64,000 nt of DNA from contig NZ_CP044427.1 of assembly GCF_008843165.1 (NCBI RefSeq), positions 2,728,001-2,792,000 of the forward strand. Reading direction: 5' to 3'. The stretch's first letter is position 1, and each line of letters opens with the position of its first letter. The position numbers and the translations under genes were made by a program. The notes below the pieces were generated by a model. That model did no database searches. It was not told the DNA's origin and saw nothing but the letters and a program-made list of their open reading frames with translations. Positions 52,644 through 61,914 of this stretch are shown one piece after another. This stretch comes from Ornithinimicrobium pratense (GTDB lineage Bacteria > Actinomycetota > Actinomycetes > Actinomycetales > Dermatophilaceae).

Positions 52644-53375
52644 GTGAAGGTGCTCCTGTTCGGCGGCACCGCCGAGGCGCGCGACCTGGCGCAGGCGCTG
52701 GTCGACGAGGGCGTGGACGTGCTGTCCTCCCTCGCCGGCCGGGTGGCCCGCCCCCGGCTGCCCGTCGGGCGGGTCCGGGTCGGCGGCTTCGGCGGCGTCG
52801 ACGGCCTCGTCGCCGCCCTGGCCGGCCTCGGCATCGACGTGGTCGTCGACGCCACCCACCCTTTCGCGCGGGGCATGACCGCCAACGCCGCCGCGGCCTG
52901 CGCCTCCACCGGCGTGCCGCTGCTGCGGCTGGAGCGGCCCGGGTGGGACCCGGACCCGTCCTGGCACCGGGCAGCCGACCACGCCGCCGCGGCGCAGCTG
53001 GCCGCCGGGCTGGGCCGGCGTCCCTTCCTCACCGTGGGCCGCCAGGAGCTGGTCCGCTTCGTGCCGCACCTCGGCCGGCTCGACGTCCTCGCCCGGGTCG
53101 TTGACCCGCCCCAGGACCCGCTGCCGGCCTCGTGGACGCTCGTCACGAGCCGCGGCCCCTACACCCTCGACGGCGATCGGGACCTGATGGCCGGGCACGG
53201 GGCGGACGTGCTCGTGACCAAGGACTCGGGAGGCAGTTACACCTGGCCCAAGATGCAGGCTGCGGCACAGCTGGGCATCCCCGTCGTCGTCGTCGAGCGG
53301 CCGGCGCCCGAGCCCGGCGCGCTCGTCGTCGACGGCGTGGCCCCGGCGCTGGAGTGGGTGCTGGGGCGGCGCTGA
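52644..53375 (+). CDS. cobK: Precorrin-6A reductase
   Basis: NADPH-dependent enzyme of aerobic cobalamin synthesis reducing precorrin-6A (243 aa). Conserved features: start [33 protein letters not shown], and the C-terminal [17 protein letters not shown]. The GTG at 52644 begins the conserved strand directly. It is convergent with cobN with a ten-base gap between stops. Confidence 0.94.
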   Translation: MKVLLFGGTAEARDLAQALVDEGVDVLSSLAGRVARPRLPVGRVRVGGFGGVDGLVAALAGLGIDVVVDATHPFARGMTANAAAACASTGVPLLRLERPGWDPDPSWHRAADHAAAAQLAAGLGRRPFLTVGRQELVRFVPHLGRLDVLARVVDPPQDPLPASWTLVTSRGPYTLDGDRDLMAGHGADVLVTKDSGGSYTWPKMQAAAQLGIPVVVVERPAPEPGALVVDGVAPALEWVLGRR

Positions 53376-53385
53376 GCCGGGCGCC

Positions 53386-56300
53386 TCACTCCTCCAGGTC
53401 GCCCTCCACCTCCAGGTATGCCTGCTGCATCGCGGCGAAGACCTCGGGGTCGGGCTGCTGCCACAGGCCCCGGTCAGCCGCTTCGACGAGCCGCTCGACG
53501 ATGGAGCGCAGCGCCCAGGGGTTGGCGTGGCGCAGGAACGCCTGGGTCTCCTCGTCGAGGACGTACTCGCGGGCAAGGCGGTCGAACATCCAGTCCGGGA
53601 CAACGCCGGCCGTCGCGGCGAAGCCGAAGACGTAGTCGGTCGTCGCCGCGAGCTCGAAGGCGCCCTTGTAGCCGTGCCGCCGCATCGCCCCCACCCAACG
53701 CGGGTTGACGACTCGGGAGCGGAACACGCGGGCCGTCTCCTCCGAGAGCGTGCGCGTGCGGACCGCGTCGGGGGTCGTGGAGTCCCCGACGTAGGCTCGC
53801 GGCTCAGCGCCGGCCAGCGCCCGGACGGTCGCGATCATGCCGCCGTGGTACTGGTAGTAGTCGTCGGAGTCGAGGATGTCGGACTCACGGTTGTCGACGT
53901 TCTTGGCGGCGACCTGGATGCGGCGGTAGGTGCGCTCCATGTCCTCCCGAGCCGGCGCACCGTCCAGGTCGCGGCCGTAGGCGTAACCGCCCCAGGCGGT
54001 GTAGACCTCCGCCAGGTCGGCGCCGTCGCGCCAGCCGCCGGACTCGACGGCTTGGAGCACGCCCGCCCCATAGCTGCCCGGTTTGGAGCCGAAGATCCGG
54101 GTCCGCGCCCGCCGCTCGTCGCCGTGCTCGGCCAGGTCCGCGCGGGCGTGGGCGCGCACGTAGTTGTCCTCGTCCGCCTCGTCCAGGCCGGCGACGAGCG
54201 CGACGGCGTCGTCGAGCATCGCGACGACGTGGGGGAAGGCGTCGCGGAAGAAGCCGCTGATCCGCACCGTCACGTCCACGCGGGGGCGGCCCAGCTGGGC
54301 TAGCGGCACCGGCTCGAGCCCGGTGACCCGCCGCGACTGCTCGTCCCACACCGGCCGCACCCCGAGGAGGGCCAGGACCTCGCCGATGTCGTCGCCGGAG
54401 GTACGCATCGCGCTCGTGCCCCATGCCGACAGGCCGACCGAGCGGGGCAGCTCGCCGGTCTCCTCCCGGTACCGCTGCAGCAGCGACTCCGCCATCGCCA
54501 CCCCGGTGTCGTAGGCGAGCCGGCTCGGGATGGCCTTCGGGTCGACGGAGTAGAAGTTGCGCCCGGTCGGCAGCACGTTGACCAGGCCGCGCAGCGGGGA
54601 GCCCGAGGGCCCCGCTGGGACGTAGCCACCGTCGAGGGCGTGCAGCACCATCGGGACCTCCCGGGTCGTGGCGGCCAGGCGGGGCACGACCTCCTGGCAG
54701 CCAAAGCGCAGCGATGCCTCGACCCCGGCGACGTCCAGGCCGGGCAGGTCGGTGCTGGCCAGCACGTCTCGGACCACCCGGGGCACCTGCCCGGCGTCCC
54801 AGCCGGTCTCGGCGACGGCCTCGACGAGGTTGCGGGCCACCTGCTCGACCCGGTCCGTACGGGTGACTGACTCGGCGCCTTCCCCGCCGCTCAGCCCCAG
54901 GGCCGCGCGCAGGCCGGGCACGCCGTCGCCGGAGCCGCCGAAGAGCTGTCCGGCCCGCAGCACCGCCAGAACGAGGTTGACCAGGCCCTCTCCCTCGGGA
55001 GCGGCGCCCAGCACGTGCAGGCCGTCGCGGATCTGCACGTCCTTGATCTCGCAGAGCCAGCCGTCGATGTGCATGACGAGGTCGTCGAAGCCGTCGGCGT
55101 CCTCGAGGTCGGCCTCCTCGGTGAGGCCCAGGTCGCGGTGCATCTCCGCGGCCTTGAGCAGGGTCCAGATCTCCCCGCGCAGGGCCGGGGCCTTGGCCGG
55201 GTCCATGACGCTGACGTTGCCGTACTCGTCGAGCAGCTGCTCCAACCGCGCGATATCGCCGTAGGTCTCGGCCCGCGCCATCGGCGGGACCAGGTGGTCC
55301 ACGACCGTGGCGTGGGCCCGGCGCTTGGCCTGGGTCCCCTCCCCCGGGTCGTTGACGAGGAAGGGGTAGACGAGAGGCAGGTTGCCCAGGGCGGCGTCGG
55401 CGCCGCAGTCGGCCGACAGCGCGAGGTTCTTGCCCGGGAGCCACTCCAGGTTGCCGTGCTTGCCCACGTGGACGACCGCGTGCGCGCCGAACTCCTCCTC
55501 GATCCACCGGTAGGTCGCGACGTAGTGGTGGCTCGGCGGCAGGTCGGGGTCGTGGTAGATCGCCACGGGGTTCTCCCCGAAGCCGCGCGGCGGCTGCACG
55601 AGGACCGTCACGTTGCCGGCCCGGAGCGCGGCGGCGACGATCGCCGGCTCATCGCCCTCCTCGTCGACGTAGAGCGTCCCCGGCGCGGGACCCCAGTGCT
55701 CGGTCATCTCCGCGCGAAGGGCGGGAGACAGGCGGGCGAACCAGCCCTCGTAGCGGCTGCGCGGGATCCGGACGTGATGCTCGGTGAGCTGGGCCTGGGT
55801 GAGCCACTCCGGGTCCTGCCCGCCAGCGGCGATGAGCGCGTGGATGAGCGCGTTGCCGGCGGTGGTCTCCAGGTCCTCCCCCGGCACCGGCTCCAGGAGG
55901 TCCTCGTCGAGGCCGGGCACCTGGCCGGGCACGCCCAGGTCGTAGCCGGCGTCCCGCATGGCGCGCAGCAGCCGGACCGTCGACACCGGCGTGTCCAGGC
56001 CGACGGCGTTGCCGATCCGGGCGTGCTTGGTCGGGTAGGCCCCCAGGACCACCGCGACCCGCCGGTCGGCCGGCGCGGTATGCCGCAGCCGGGCGTGCGC
56101 CACCGCCGTGCCGGCGACGCGGGCGCACCGCTCCGGGTCGGGCACGTAGGAGGGCAGCCCATCCTCGCCGATCTCCTTGAAGGAGAAGGCGACCGTGATC
56201 AGCCGCCCGTCGAATTCCGGCACCGCGACCTGCGTGGCCACGTCGAGGGGCGACATCCCGTCGTCCGAGCTCGCCCAGTCCTCCCGACCCCAGGTCAGGC

Positions 56301-57060
56301 ACAGACCCTGGAGGATGGGGATGTCGAGGGCGGCGAGGGCGCGCACGTCCCAGGCCTCATCGTCACCGCCCGCCTGCGCCCCGGCCGGGCGGGTCCCCCC
56401 GGCGGCGAGGACGGTCGTGACGAGGGCGTCGTAGCTGCCCAGGTGCGCGAGGAGGTCCTCCGACGCCTGGCGCAAGGACGTGGCCCAGACGACCCCGGCG
56501 TGACCGCCGGCTGCGTCGACCGCGTCGGCGAGCGCCTGCACGTAGGCGGTGTTACCGGCCGCGTGCTGGGCCCGGTAGAAGAGGATGCCCACGGCCGGAC
56601 GCGTGCCGCCGTCGGGCAGCGGCGGGGGCACCGGACGGTCGAGCACGCCCCAGGACGGCAGCTCCCGGGGCGGCTCGAAGCCCTCGCCGGTGAGCAGCAG
56701 GGTGTCGGAGAGGAAGTGGTGCAGCTGGGTGAGGTTGTCCACCCCGCCCTCCGCCAGGTAGCGGTGCGCCTCGGCCACGACGCCGGCGGGGGCGGTCGAG
56801 AGTTCCATGAGCGCCGCGTCCGGCTGCTGCTCCCCGCCGAGGACCACCAGCGGCACGCCGGTGCCACGCAGTCGTCGGACCTCCTCGGGCAGGTCGTCGG
56901 GGCCGCCGAGGATCCGGGCGACGACGATGTCGGCCGCGGCCAGCACCTCCGGCAGCCGGGCCGGCCGGGCCGGGTTGGCGTAGACGTACCGGGCGTCGGC
57001 CGCCCGGGCGCAGAGCAGGTCGGTGTCCGAGGTGGAGATGATTGCGATGGCAGGGGTCAT
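53386..57060 (-). CDS. cobN: Cobaltochelatase subunit CobN
   Basis: Large subunit (1224 aa, usual size) of the ATP-dependent aerobic cobalt chelatase that inserts cobalt into hydrogenobyrinate diamide. Typical CobN/BchH-type motifs include VHVGKHGNLEWLPGKNLALS, VNPRWVGAMRRHGYKGAFE and GLSAWGTSAMRTSGDDIGE. The partner CobS/CobT-like subunits are not in the window. A cobalamin riboswitch lies between the start and the upstream gene, so expression should fall when B12 is plentiful. Confidence 0.96.
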   Translation of the reverse strand: MTPAIAIISTSDTDLLCARAADARYVYANPARPARLPEVLAAADIVVARILGGPDDLPEEVRRLRGTGVPLVVLGGEQQPDAALMELSTAPAGVVAEAHRYLAEGGVDNLTQLHHFLSDTLLLTGEGFEPPRELPSWGVLDRPVPPPLPDGGTRPAVGILFYRAQHAAGNTAYVQALADAVDAAGGHAGVVWATSLRQASEDLLAHLGSYDALVTTVLAAGGTRPAGAQAGGDDEAWDVRALAALDIPILQGLCLTWGREDWASSDDGMSPLDVATQVAVPEFDGRLITVAFSFKEIGEDGLPSYVPDPERCARVAGTAVAHARLRHTAPADRRVAVVLGAYPTKHARIGNAVGLDTPVSTVRLLRAMRDAGYDLGVPGQVPGLDEDLLEPVPGEDLETTAGNALIHALIAAGGQDPEWLTQAQLTEHHVRIPRSRYEGWFARLSPALRAEMTEHWGPAPGTLYVDEEGDEPAIVAAALRAGNVTVLVQPPRGFGENPVAIYHDPDLPPSHHYVATYRWIEEEFGAHAVVHVGKHGNLEWLPGKNLALSADCGADAALGNLPLVYPFLVNDPGEGTQAKRRAHATVVDHLVPPMARAETYGDIARLEQLLDEYGNVSVMDPAKAPALRGEIWTLLKAAEMHRDLGLTEEADLEDADGFDDLVMHIDGWLCEIKDVQIRDGLHVLGAAPEGEGLVNLVLAVLRAGQLFGGSGDGVPGLRAALGLSGGEGAESVTRTDRVEQVARNLVEAVAETGWDAGQVPRVVRDVLASTDLPGLDVAGVEASLRFGCQEVVPRLAATTREVPMVLHALDGGYVPAGPSGSPLRGLVNVLPTGRNFYSVDPKAIPSRLAYDTGVAMAESLLQRYREETGELPRSVGLSAWGTSAMRTSGDDIGEVLALLGVRPVWDEQSRRVTGLEPVPLAQLGRPRVDVTVRISGFFRDAFPHVVAMLDDAVALVAGLDEADEDNYVRAHARADLAEHGDERRARTRIFGSKPGSYGAGVLQAVESGGWRDGADLAEVYTAWGGYAYGRDLDGAPAREDMERTYRRIQVAAKNVDNRESDILDSDDYYQYHGGMIATVRALAGAEPRAYVGDSTTPDAVRTRTLSEETARVFRSRVVNPRWVGAMRRHGYKGAFELAATTDYVFGFAATAGVVPDWMFDRLAREYVLDEETQAFLRHANPWALRSIVERLVEAADRGLWQQPDPEVFAAMQQAYLEVEGDLEE

Positions 57061-57109
57061 GGCAGGCGCCGTCCTCCTGCGGGGTCCGCGCCCCGCTGGT
57101 CGTGAGGAG

Positions 57110-57260
57110 GGCGCCGGTCGGCGCCCCCGGCCGTGGTGACAGCTCTGACTCGGGGCCGGGAGGGTGTGCGGCGTCGCCGCCCTCCTGGCCGCTCACAGTG
57201 GCGGGACCGTCCCGGAGTCGCACCGGGTTCCGTCGCCGTCGGCCGCCGTCAGTGTAGGGG
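57110..57260 (-). promoter_or_regulatory. Cobalamin riboswitch controlling cobN
   Basis: On the minus strand the core reads GGAACCCGGTGCGACTCCGG, then GACGGTCCC and the B12-box GCCACTGTGA (57193-57202), followed by GCCAGGAGG. These are conserved cobalamin-riboswitch blocks. Limits are approximate. Translational control of cobN is likely. Confidence 0.88.
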
Positions 57261-57324
57261 CATGTCCCAGAGGCTCGGTCCCCTGGTATGTTCCTGTTCG
57301 ACCGGACACCCCGGTCGACGTCGG

Positions 57325-57480
57325 TGGCCCCCCACAGGGTGCAAGGGAATCCGGTCTAAGTCCGGAGCTGACGCGCAGCGGTAGGGGTGACGGTCGGGGC
57401 GATTCGCCACTGGGCTCATGGTGCCCGGGAAGGTGCCCCGGCTGGATGAGCCCGAGCCCGAAGACCTGCCGACGTCGTTG
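57325..57480 (+). promoter_or_regulatory. Cobalamin riboswitch controlling the BtuFCD-like importer
   Basis: Blocks in order: GGTGCAAGGGAATCCGGTCT, GTCCGGAGCTGACGCGCAGC, the B12 box GATTCGCCACTGGGC, CCCGGGAAGG, and the terminal AGCCCGAAGACCTGCC (57456-57471). The latter is the classic conserved end of this class. Limits are approximate. It lies about 45 bases before the importer start. Confidence 0.92.
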
Positions 57481-57523
57481 ATGAAGGCCTCGCGCATGGG
57501 CCTGGAACAGCGAAAGAGCAACC

Positions 57524-58549
57524 ATGAACCGACGTCGTCATCGTGTCCTGCCAGCCCTGGCCCTGATGTCCCTGCCCTTGACGGCCTGCGCCGGTGCCCC
57601 GGACGGGCAGCCCGAACCCGCACCCGATGCTGGGACGACGCAGGAGGCCGAGGCGAGGCAGGACCCGAGCTCGACCTTCCCGGTCACCGTGGACAACTGC
57701 GGTGTCGAGGTCACGGTCGCAGCGCCGCCCGAGCGCATCGTCACCCTCAACCAGGGGGCGACCGAGGTCGCGTTGGCCTTGCGTCTGGCCGACCAGATGG
57801 CGGGCACCGCATACCTGGACGACGAGGTCGCCGAGCGCTTCGCCGAGGACTACGCGCAGGTGCCGGTGCTCTCGACCGAGTACCCGACGGTGGAGCAGTT
57901 CCTCGCGGCGGAGCCCGACCTGGCCATCGCCTCCTACTCCAGCGCCTTCGGCGACAACGGCGTGGGCACCCGGGAGGAGCTCGCCGGCCGGGGCACCGCC
58001 ACCTACGTCAGCCCGCTCACCTGCCCCGACGAGTCCGGTCTGGAACCGACCTTCGAGTCGGTCTGGACCGAGCTGCGCGAGGTGGGCCTGCTGACCGGGG
58101 CCGCGGACACCGCCGAGGATGAGGTCCAGGACCAACAAACCGCGATGGAGGAGATCGAGGCCACGGCGGCCGGGGAAGGCCTGAGCATTCTCTGGTACGA
58201 CTCGGGCGACGACACCCCCCTCGTCGGGGCGGGCGGTGGCGGCCCCCAGCTGCTGATGGATGCCGTGGGTGCCACGAACGTCTTCGCCGATCTCGACGGG
58301 GGCTGGGCCGACGGATCCTGGGAGACCGGGCTCGCGGCCGACCCCGACGTCATCGTGCTGGCCGACGCAGCCTGGTCTACGGCCGAGGACAAGCGCGCCT
58401 ACCTCGAGTCCGATCCCGTGCTTGGTCAGCTCTCCGCGGTCCAGGACGAGCGGTATGTCGTCGTGCCCTTCAGCGAGAGCACGCCCGGCGTTCGCATGGT
58501 GGACGGGGCGCGTGGGTTGTCCGACCAGCTCCACGCACTCAACCGGTGA
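57524..58549 (+). CDS. Cobalamin/corrinoid ABC transporter substrate-binding lipoprotein (BtuF-like)
   Basis: 341 aa lipoprotein (lipobox LTAC). It has the FecB/BtuF fold with RIVTLNQGATEVALALRLAD near the start and PDVIVLADAAWSTAEDK in the second lobe. Because a cobalamin riboswitch precedes it and cobalamin genes follow, the substrate is probably a corrinoid; a siderophore binding protein would look similar. It is the first gene of a long coupled operon. Confidence 0.88.
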   Translation: MNRRRHRVLPALALMSLPLTACAGAPDGQPEPAPDAGTTQEAEARQDPSSTFPVTVDNCGVEVTVAAPPERIVTLNQGATEVALALRLADQMAGTAYLDDEVAERFAEDYAQVPVLSTEYPTVEQFLAAEPDLAIASYSSAFGDNGVGTREELAGRGTATYVSPLTCPDESGLEPTFESVWTELREVGLLTGAADTAEDEVQDQQTAMEEIEATAAGEGLSILWYDSGDDTPLVGAGGGGPQLLMDAVGATNVFADLDGGWADGSWETGLAADPDVIVLADAAWSTAEDKRAYLESDPVLGQLSAVQDERYVVVPFSESTPGVRMVDGARGLSDQLHALNR

Positions 58550-59604
58550 CCGCGCCGGCCCTGCAGCGGGACCGGCCCCGCATCGGGGCCCGGCCCGCCG
58601 GACTGGCGCTCGCTACGCTCCTGCTGCTCAGTGTCGTCATGGTCCTCGGCGTGGGTTCGGTGAGCGTCGAGGCCCGGGACGTGGTGCACGTGGTGGCCCG
58701 TCGGCTCCATCTGGTCGACGGAGCCTCGGTGGGCGTCCTGGAGGACCAGATCGTCTGGCAGCTGCGGCTGCCCAGGGTGCTGGCCGCGGCCGCGGTCGGT
58801 GCCGTGCTTGCGCTGTCCGGGGCAGTGATGCAGTCGTTGCTGACCAACGAGCTGGCCGACCCTTTCCTGCTGGGCATCTCCAGCGGCGCAGCCTTCGGAG
58901 CGGTGCTCGCCCTGACCTTCGGGGTCACGGTGATGGGAACCGGGCTGGGGGTGGGCGTCGCAGCGATGCTCGGCGCAGTAGTGGCCCTGGGTCTCGTGCT
59001 TGCCCTGGCGACCAGTCGCAGCGGAGCGCTGCCCCCGGTGCGCACTATCCTGGCCGGCGTCGCGGTCGCCCAGCTCAGCGGGGCAGGCACCTCGATGCTC
59101 ATCATGGTCTTCGGCAGCCGGGACACGGCCCGGCAGGTCCTCGCCTGGACCCTAGGCTCCTTTGCCGGCGTCCGCACCCGCCACGCCGTGGTCCTCGTCG
59201 CGGTCGCCCTCCTGGTGGTGCTCTGCGTTCTGGCTGCCGCGCGGACCCTGGATGCCTTCGCGTTCGGGGAGACCGCGGCCCGCTCCGTCGGGGTGGACGT
59301 CCGGCGCATCACCTGGGTGCTGCTGGTCGGCAGCGCCCTGGCTGCCGCCGCGACGGTCGGGGTGGTCGGACCGATCGGTTTCGTCGGGCTGGTCGTGCCG
59401 CACCTGGTCCGCCTGGTGGTCGGTCCGGGGCATCGCCGGCTACTGCCGCTGGCCGCACTGACCGGCGCGCTGCTCATGGTGTGGGCCGACACCGCCGCCC
59501 GGTCCCTGGCCCCGGACCGTGAGATCCCGGTCGGAGTGGTCACCGCGATCGTCGGGGCCCCCGTGCTCATCGCCTTGCTGCGTCGGCAGGCCAGGACATC
59601 GTGA
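58546..59604 (+). CDS. Cobalamin/corrinoid ABC transporter permease (BtuC/FecCD-like)
   Basis: 352 aa membrane protein with about ten helices, family FecCD. Motifs WQLRLPRVLAAAAVGAVLAL, GAVMQSLLTNELADPFLLGI and VGPIGFVGLVVPHLVRLVVG are diagnostic. The GTG start overlaps the upstream stop. Assigned to corrinoid uptake by the riboswitch and neighbours. Confidence 0.92.
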   Translation: MTAPALQRDRPRIGARPAGLALATLLLLSVVMVLGVGSVSVEARDVVHVVARRLHLVDGASVGVLEDQIVWQLRLPRVLAAAAVGAVLALSGAVMQSLLTNELADPFLLGISSGAAFGAVLALTFGVTVMGTGLGVGVAAMLGAVVALGLVLALATSRSGALPPVRTILAGVAVAQLSGAGTSMLIMVFGSRDTARQVLAWTLGSFAGVRTRHAVVLVAVALLVVLCVLAAARTLDAFAFGETAARSVGVDVRRITWVLLVGSALAAAATVGVVGPIGFVGLVVPHLVRLVVGPGHRRLLPLAALTGALLMVWADTAARSLAPDREIPVGVVTAIVGAPVLIALLRRQARTS

Positions 59605-60386
59605 TGGGTGTGTTGCAGGTGCAGGACCTGGCCTGGAGGGCTGCGGGTCGTCTCATCGTCTCCGGCGTCGACCTGACCGTCGCCCCCGGCCGGGTGACCG
59701 GCATCGTCGGTCCCAACGGGTCCGGCAAGACGACCGTGCTCCACCTCATCGCCGGGTTGCGGATCCCTGCCCGGGGGCGGGTGCTCCTCGGTGGAGAGGA
59801 CGTGCTGGCGCTCTCGCCCCGGGAACGGGCCCGCCGGATCGCCCTCGTGGAGCAGAAGGCCGGCACCAACCTCGACCTGACGGCGCGCGAGGTGGTCGCC
59901 CTGGGCCGGCACGCCCGGCGCCCCAGGTGGGGCCGACCCGACCGGGATGACGCGGTGGACCGCGCGCTGCAGATGGCCGACGCGGCAGGACTGGCCGACC
60001 GTTCCTGGGCCACCATGTCCGGCGGTGAGCAGCAACGCGTGCACCTGGCCCGGGCGCTGGCCCAGGAACCCCAGGTCCTCCTGCTGGACGAGCCGACGAA
60101 CCACCTGGACCTGGCTCACCAGATCGGCCTCCTCCAGCTCGTGCGGTCCCTGGACTGCACCACGCTCGTCGTCCTGCACGACCTCGACCTTGCCGCCGCG
60201 TCGTGCGACGAGCTGGTCGTCATGGACGCCGGAAGAGTGGTGGCTTCCGGGTCAACCGCGGAGGTGCTGGCCCCGGGCCTGCTCGAGGACGTCTTCGCCG
60301 TGCGCACCTCGGTGCGGCACGAGGAGCGGCTGCGCGTCCTGTGGCACGGTCTCGCTGAGTCCTCGCCCCGGAGGGATGCCGGATGA
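59601..60386 (+). CDS. Cobalamin/corrinoid ABC transporter ATP-binding protein (BtuD-like)
   Basis: 261 aa ATPase with Walker A GPNGSGKTTVL, signature MSGGEQQRVHLARALA, Walker B LLLDEPTNHLD and switch His in VLHDLDLAAA. The start is the GTG at 59601 or the ATG at 59604; both overlap the permease stop. It drives the BtuFC-like importer. Confidence 0.92.
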   Translation: MMGVLQVQDLAWRAAGRLIVSGVDLTVAPGRVTGIVGPNGSGKTTVLHLIAGLRIPARGRVLLGGEDVLALSPRERARRIALVEQKAGTNLDLTAREVVALGRHARRPRWGRPDRDDAVDRALQMADAAGLADRSWATMSGGEQQRVHLARALAQEPQVLLLDEPTNHLDLAHQIGLLQLVRSLDCTTLVVLHDLDLAAASCDELVVMDAGRVVASGSTAEVLAPGLLEDVFAVRTSVRHEERLRVLWHGLAESSPRRDAG

Positions 60387-61066
60387 CGCAGACTGCCGGG
60401 CATCTCGTGCTTGTCACGGTCGACCTTCAGGATCCGCGCACCCATTCCGGGCTGGTGCGGACCGCCGGCGAGTTGGGAGCCGTGCTGGCCACCGTCAACG
60501 GTTCGGGCCCCGCGCTCGTCGACGTCCTGGACTCGCTCGCAGCGCGCCGGGTCGTCCAGGACGATGCCGTGCTCGTTCCGGTCCCCGGTCACGAACCGGG
60601 GACCGGCTGGTCGTGGGTGCGCAGGGTCGCCGCTCACTGGTGGCGCACCCACCCCTACCCGCCGTTCTCCCTCTCGGTCAGCGCACCGGCGCAGGACCAC
60701 ACCGCACAGGCGGTCCGGGCCTGCCTGGAAGGTGCGCACCAACCAGTCACCGGGTCCGAGGCGGGCCTGACCAACTCAGCCTGGGAGCAGGTCCCTGAGC
60801 ACCGCCACCACCTGCTGCTGTGCCGCGGGCCACGGTGCAGCGCCCAGGGCGCGAGCCAGACGGTCCGCGCCGTCGCCGCCGAGATGCGGCGCCGGGGGTG
60901 GGGCGATGAGCAGATCCTGCTCACCCAGACCGGTTGCCTCTTCCCCTGCAACAAGGCACCGGTCGTCTGCGTCCATCCCGGGAGCCAGTGGCTCGGGCCG
61001 ATCCACCCGGTGGACGTCCCCTCCCTGCTCGATGACCTGCACAGCGCAGAAAAGGCGGAACAATGA
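60383..61066 (+). CDS. Thioredoxin-like (2Fe-2S) ferredoxin domain protein with CbiX-like N-terminus
   Basis: 227 aa protein. The C-terminal half (about 140-220) has the four Cys of thioredoxin-like [2Fe-2S] ferredoxins, in LLCRGPRCSAQGA and TGCLFPCNKAPVV. The N-terminal half (HLVLVTVDLQDPRTHSGLV) resembles a degenerate CbiX/sirohydrochlorin-chelatase domain lacking clear metal-binding His pairs. Genes of this kind often sit in actinobacterial cobalamin operons, perhaps feeding electrons to corrin-ring enzymes such as CobG next door; that role is inferred. ATGA overlaps bind it to both neighbours. Confidence 0.83.
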   Translation: MTQTAGHLVLVTVDLQDPRTHSGLVRTAGELGAVLATVNGSGPALVDVLDSLAARRVVQDDAVLVPVPGHEPGTGWSWVRRVAAHWWRTHPYPPFSLSVSAPAQDHTAQAVRACLEGAHQPVTGSEAGLTNSAWEQVPEHRHHLLLCRGPRCSAQGASQTVRAVAAEMRRRGWGDEQILLTQTGCLFPCNKAPVVCVHPGSQWLGPIHPVDVPSLLDDLHSAEKAEQ

Positions 61067-61914
61067 CGGACGTTCGGCAGATCCGTGTCATCGGCGTCGG
61101 CGTCGGAGGGCCGGGCCAGCTGACCCTCGACGCGGTTGCCGCACTCAAGGAACTGGACGTCGTGCTCGTCGCCGACAAGGGCGAGGGTCTGGCGCAGCTC
61201 GTGGACGCGCGGCGGGCGCTGCTGGAGACCCACCGTCCGGCCCCGGGCGGCGGCACGGCGGTGCGCGTGGTGCAGGTGCCCGACCCTCGCCGCGGGCCGG
61301 ACCCGCAGGAGACCGCCTCCTACCTGGAGGGCGTGCGCAGCTGGCACGAGGCCCGGGTCGACGCCTACGCCGCCACCCTGGACTCGCTCGAGCCGCACCT
61401 CGTCGTCGGGTTCCTCGTGTGGGGAGACCCCGCGCTCTACGACTCCATCCTGCGCGTCGTCCGGGCGCTGGGCGAGCGCACCCCGGTCGCCGTGCGCACC
61501 GTGCCGGGCGTCACCGCGCTCTCCGCCCTGGCCGCCGCCCACGACGAGGTGCTCCACGCCATCGGCGAACCGGTCCACGTCACAACCGGCCGGCGCCTCG
61601 TGCGCGAGTGGCGCCCCGGGCTCGGCACGGTCGTCGTCATGCTGGACGGCCAACTGCGCTGCCGCGACCTCCTGGCAGCCCGCCCTGAGACCGCCGACCT
61701 CGAGCTCCTCTGGGGCGCGTGCCTCGGGCTCCCACAGCAACGGCTGGCCCGCGGCCGCCTCGGCGACGTCCTCGACGACGTGGCCGCGGCCCGCGCCCAG
61801 CTGCGGGAGGAGCACGGCTGGGTGATGGACGTCTACGCGCTGCGGCCCGCACCAGCACGGTCGGCCGCCCCGCCGGCAGCTCCCGCGTCGACCACCGGCG
61901 AGGTCGCGCCGTGA
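61063..61914 (+). CDS. cobF: Precorrin-6A synthase (deacetylating)
   Basis: 283 aa SAM-dependent C-1 methyltransferase of the aerobic cobalamin route; it also removes the acetyl group. Features: IRVIGVGVGGPGQLTLDAV at the start (CobF type, with an extra Gly-rich loop), GFLVWGDPALYDSILRVV and VTALSALAAAHDEVLHAIGEP-like context. The C-terminal 25 residues are an Ala/Pro tail. Presence of cobF marks the oxygen-dependent route. Confidence 0.95.
   Translation: MTDVRQIRVIGVGVGGPGQLTLDAVAALKELDVVLVADKGEGLAQLVDARRALLETHRPAPGGGTAVRVVQVPDPRRGPDPQETASYLEGVRSWHEARVDAYAATLDSLEPHLVVGFLVWGDPALYDSILRVVRALGERTPVAVRTVPGVTALSALAAAHDEVLHAIGEPVHVTTGRRLVREWRPGLGTVVVMLDGQLRCRDLLAARPETADLELLWGACLGLPQQRLARGRLGDVLDDVAAARAQLREEHGWVMDVYALRPAPARSAAPPAAPASTTGEVAP

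Noticed and set aside
57524..60386. Siderophore importer
   Set aside because: The protein families allow it, but the cobalamin riboswitch immediately upstream and the coupled cob genes downstream point to corrinoids.
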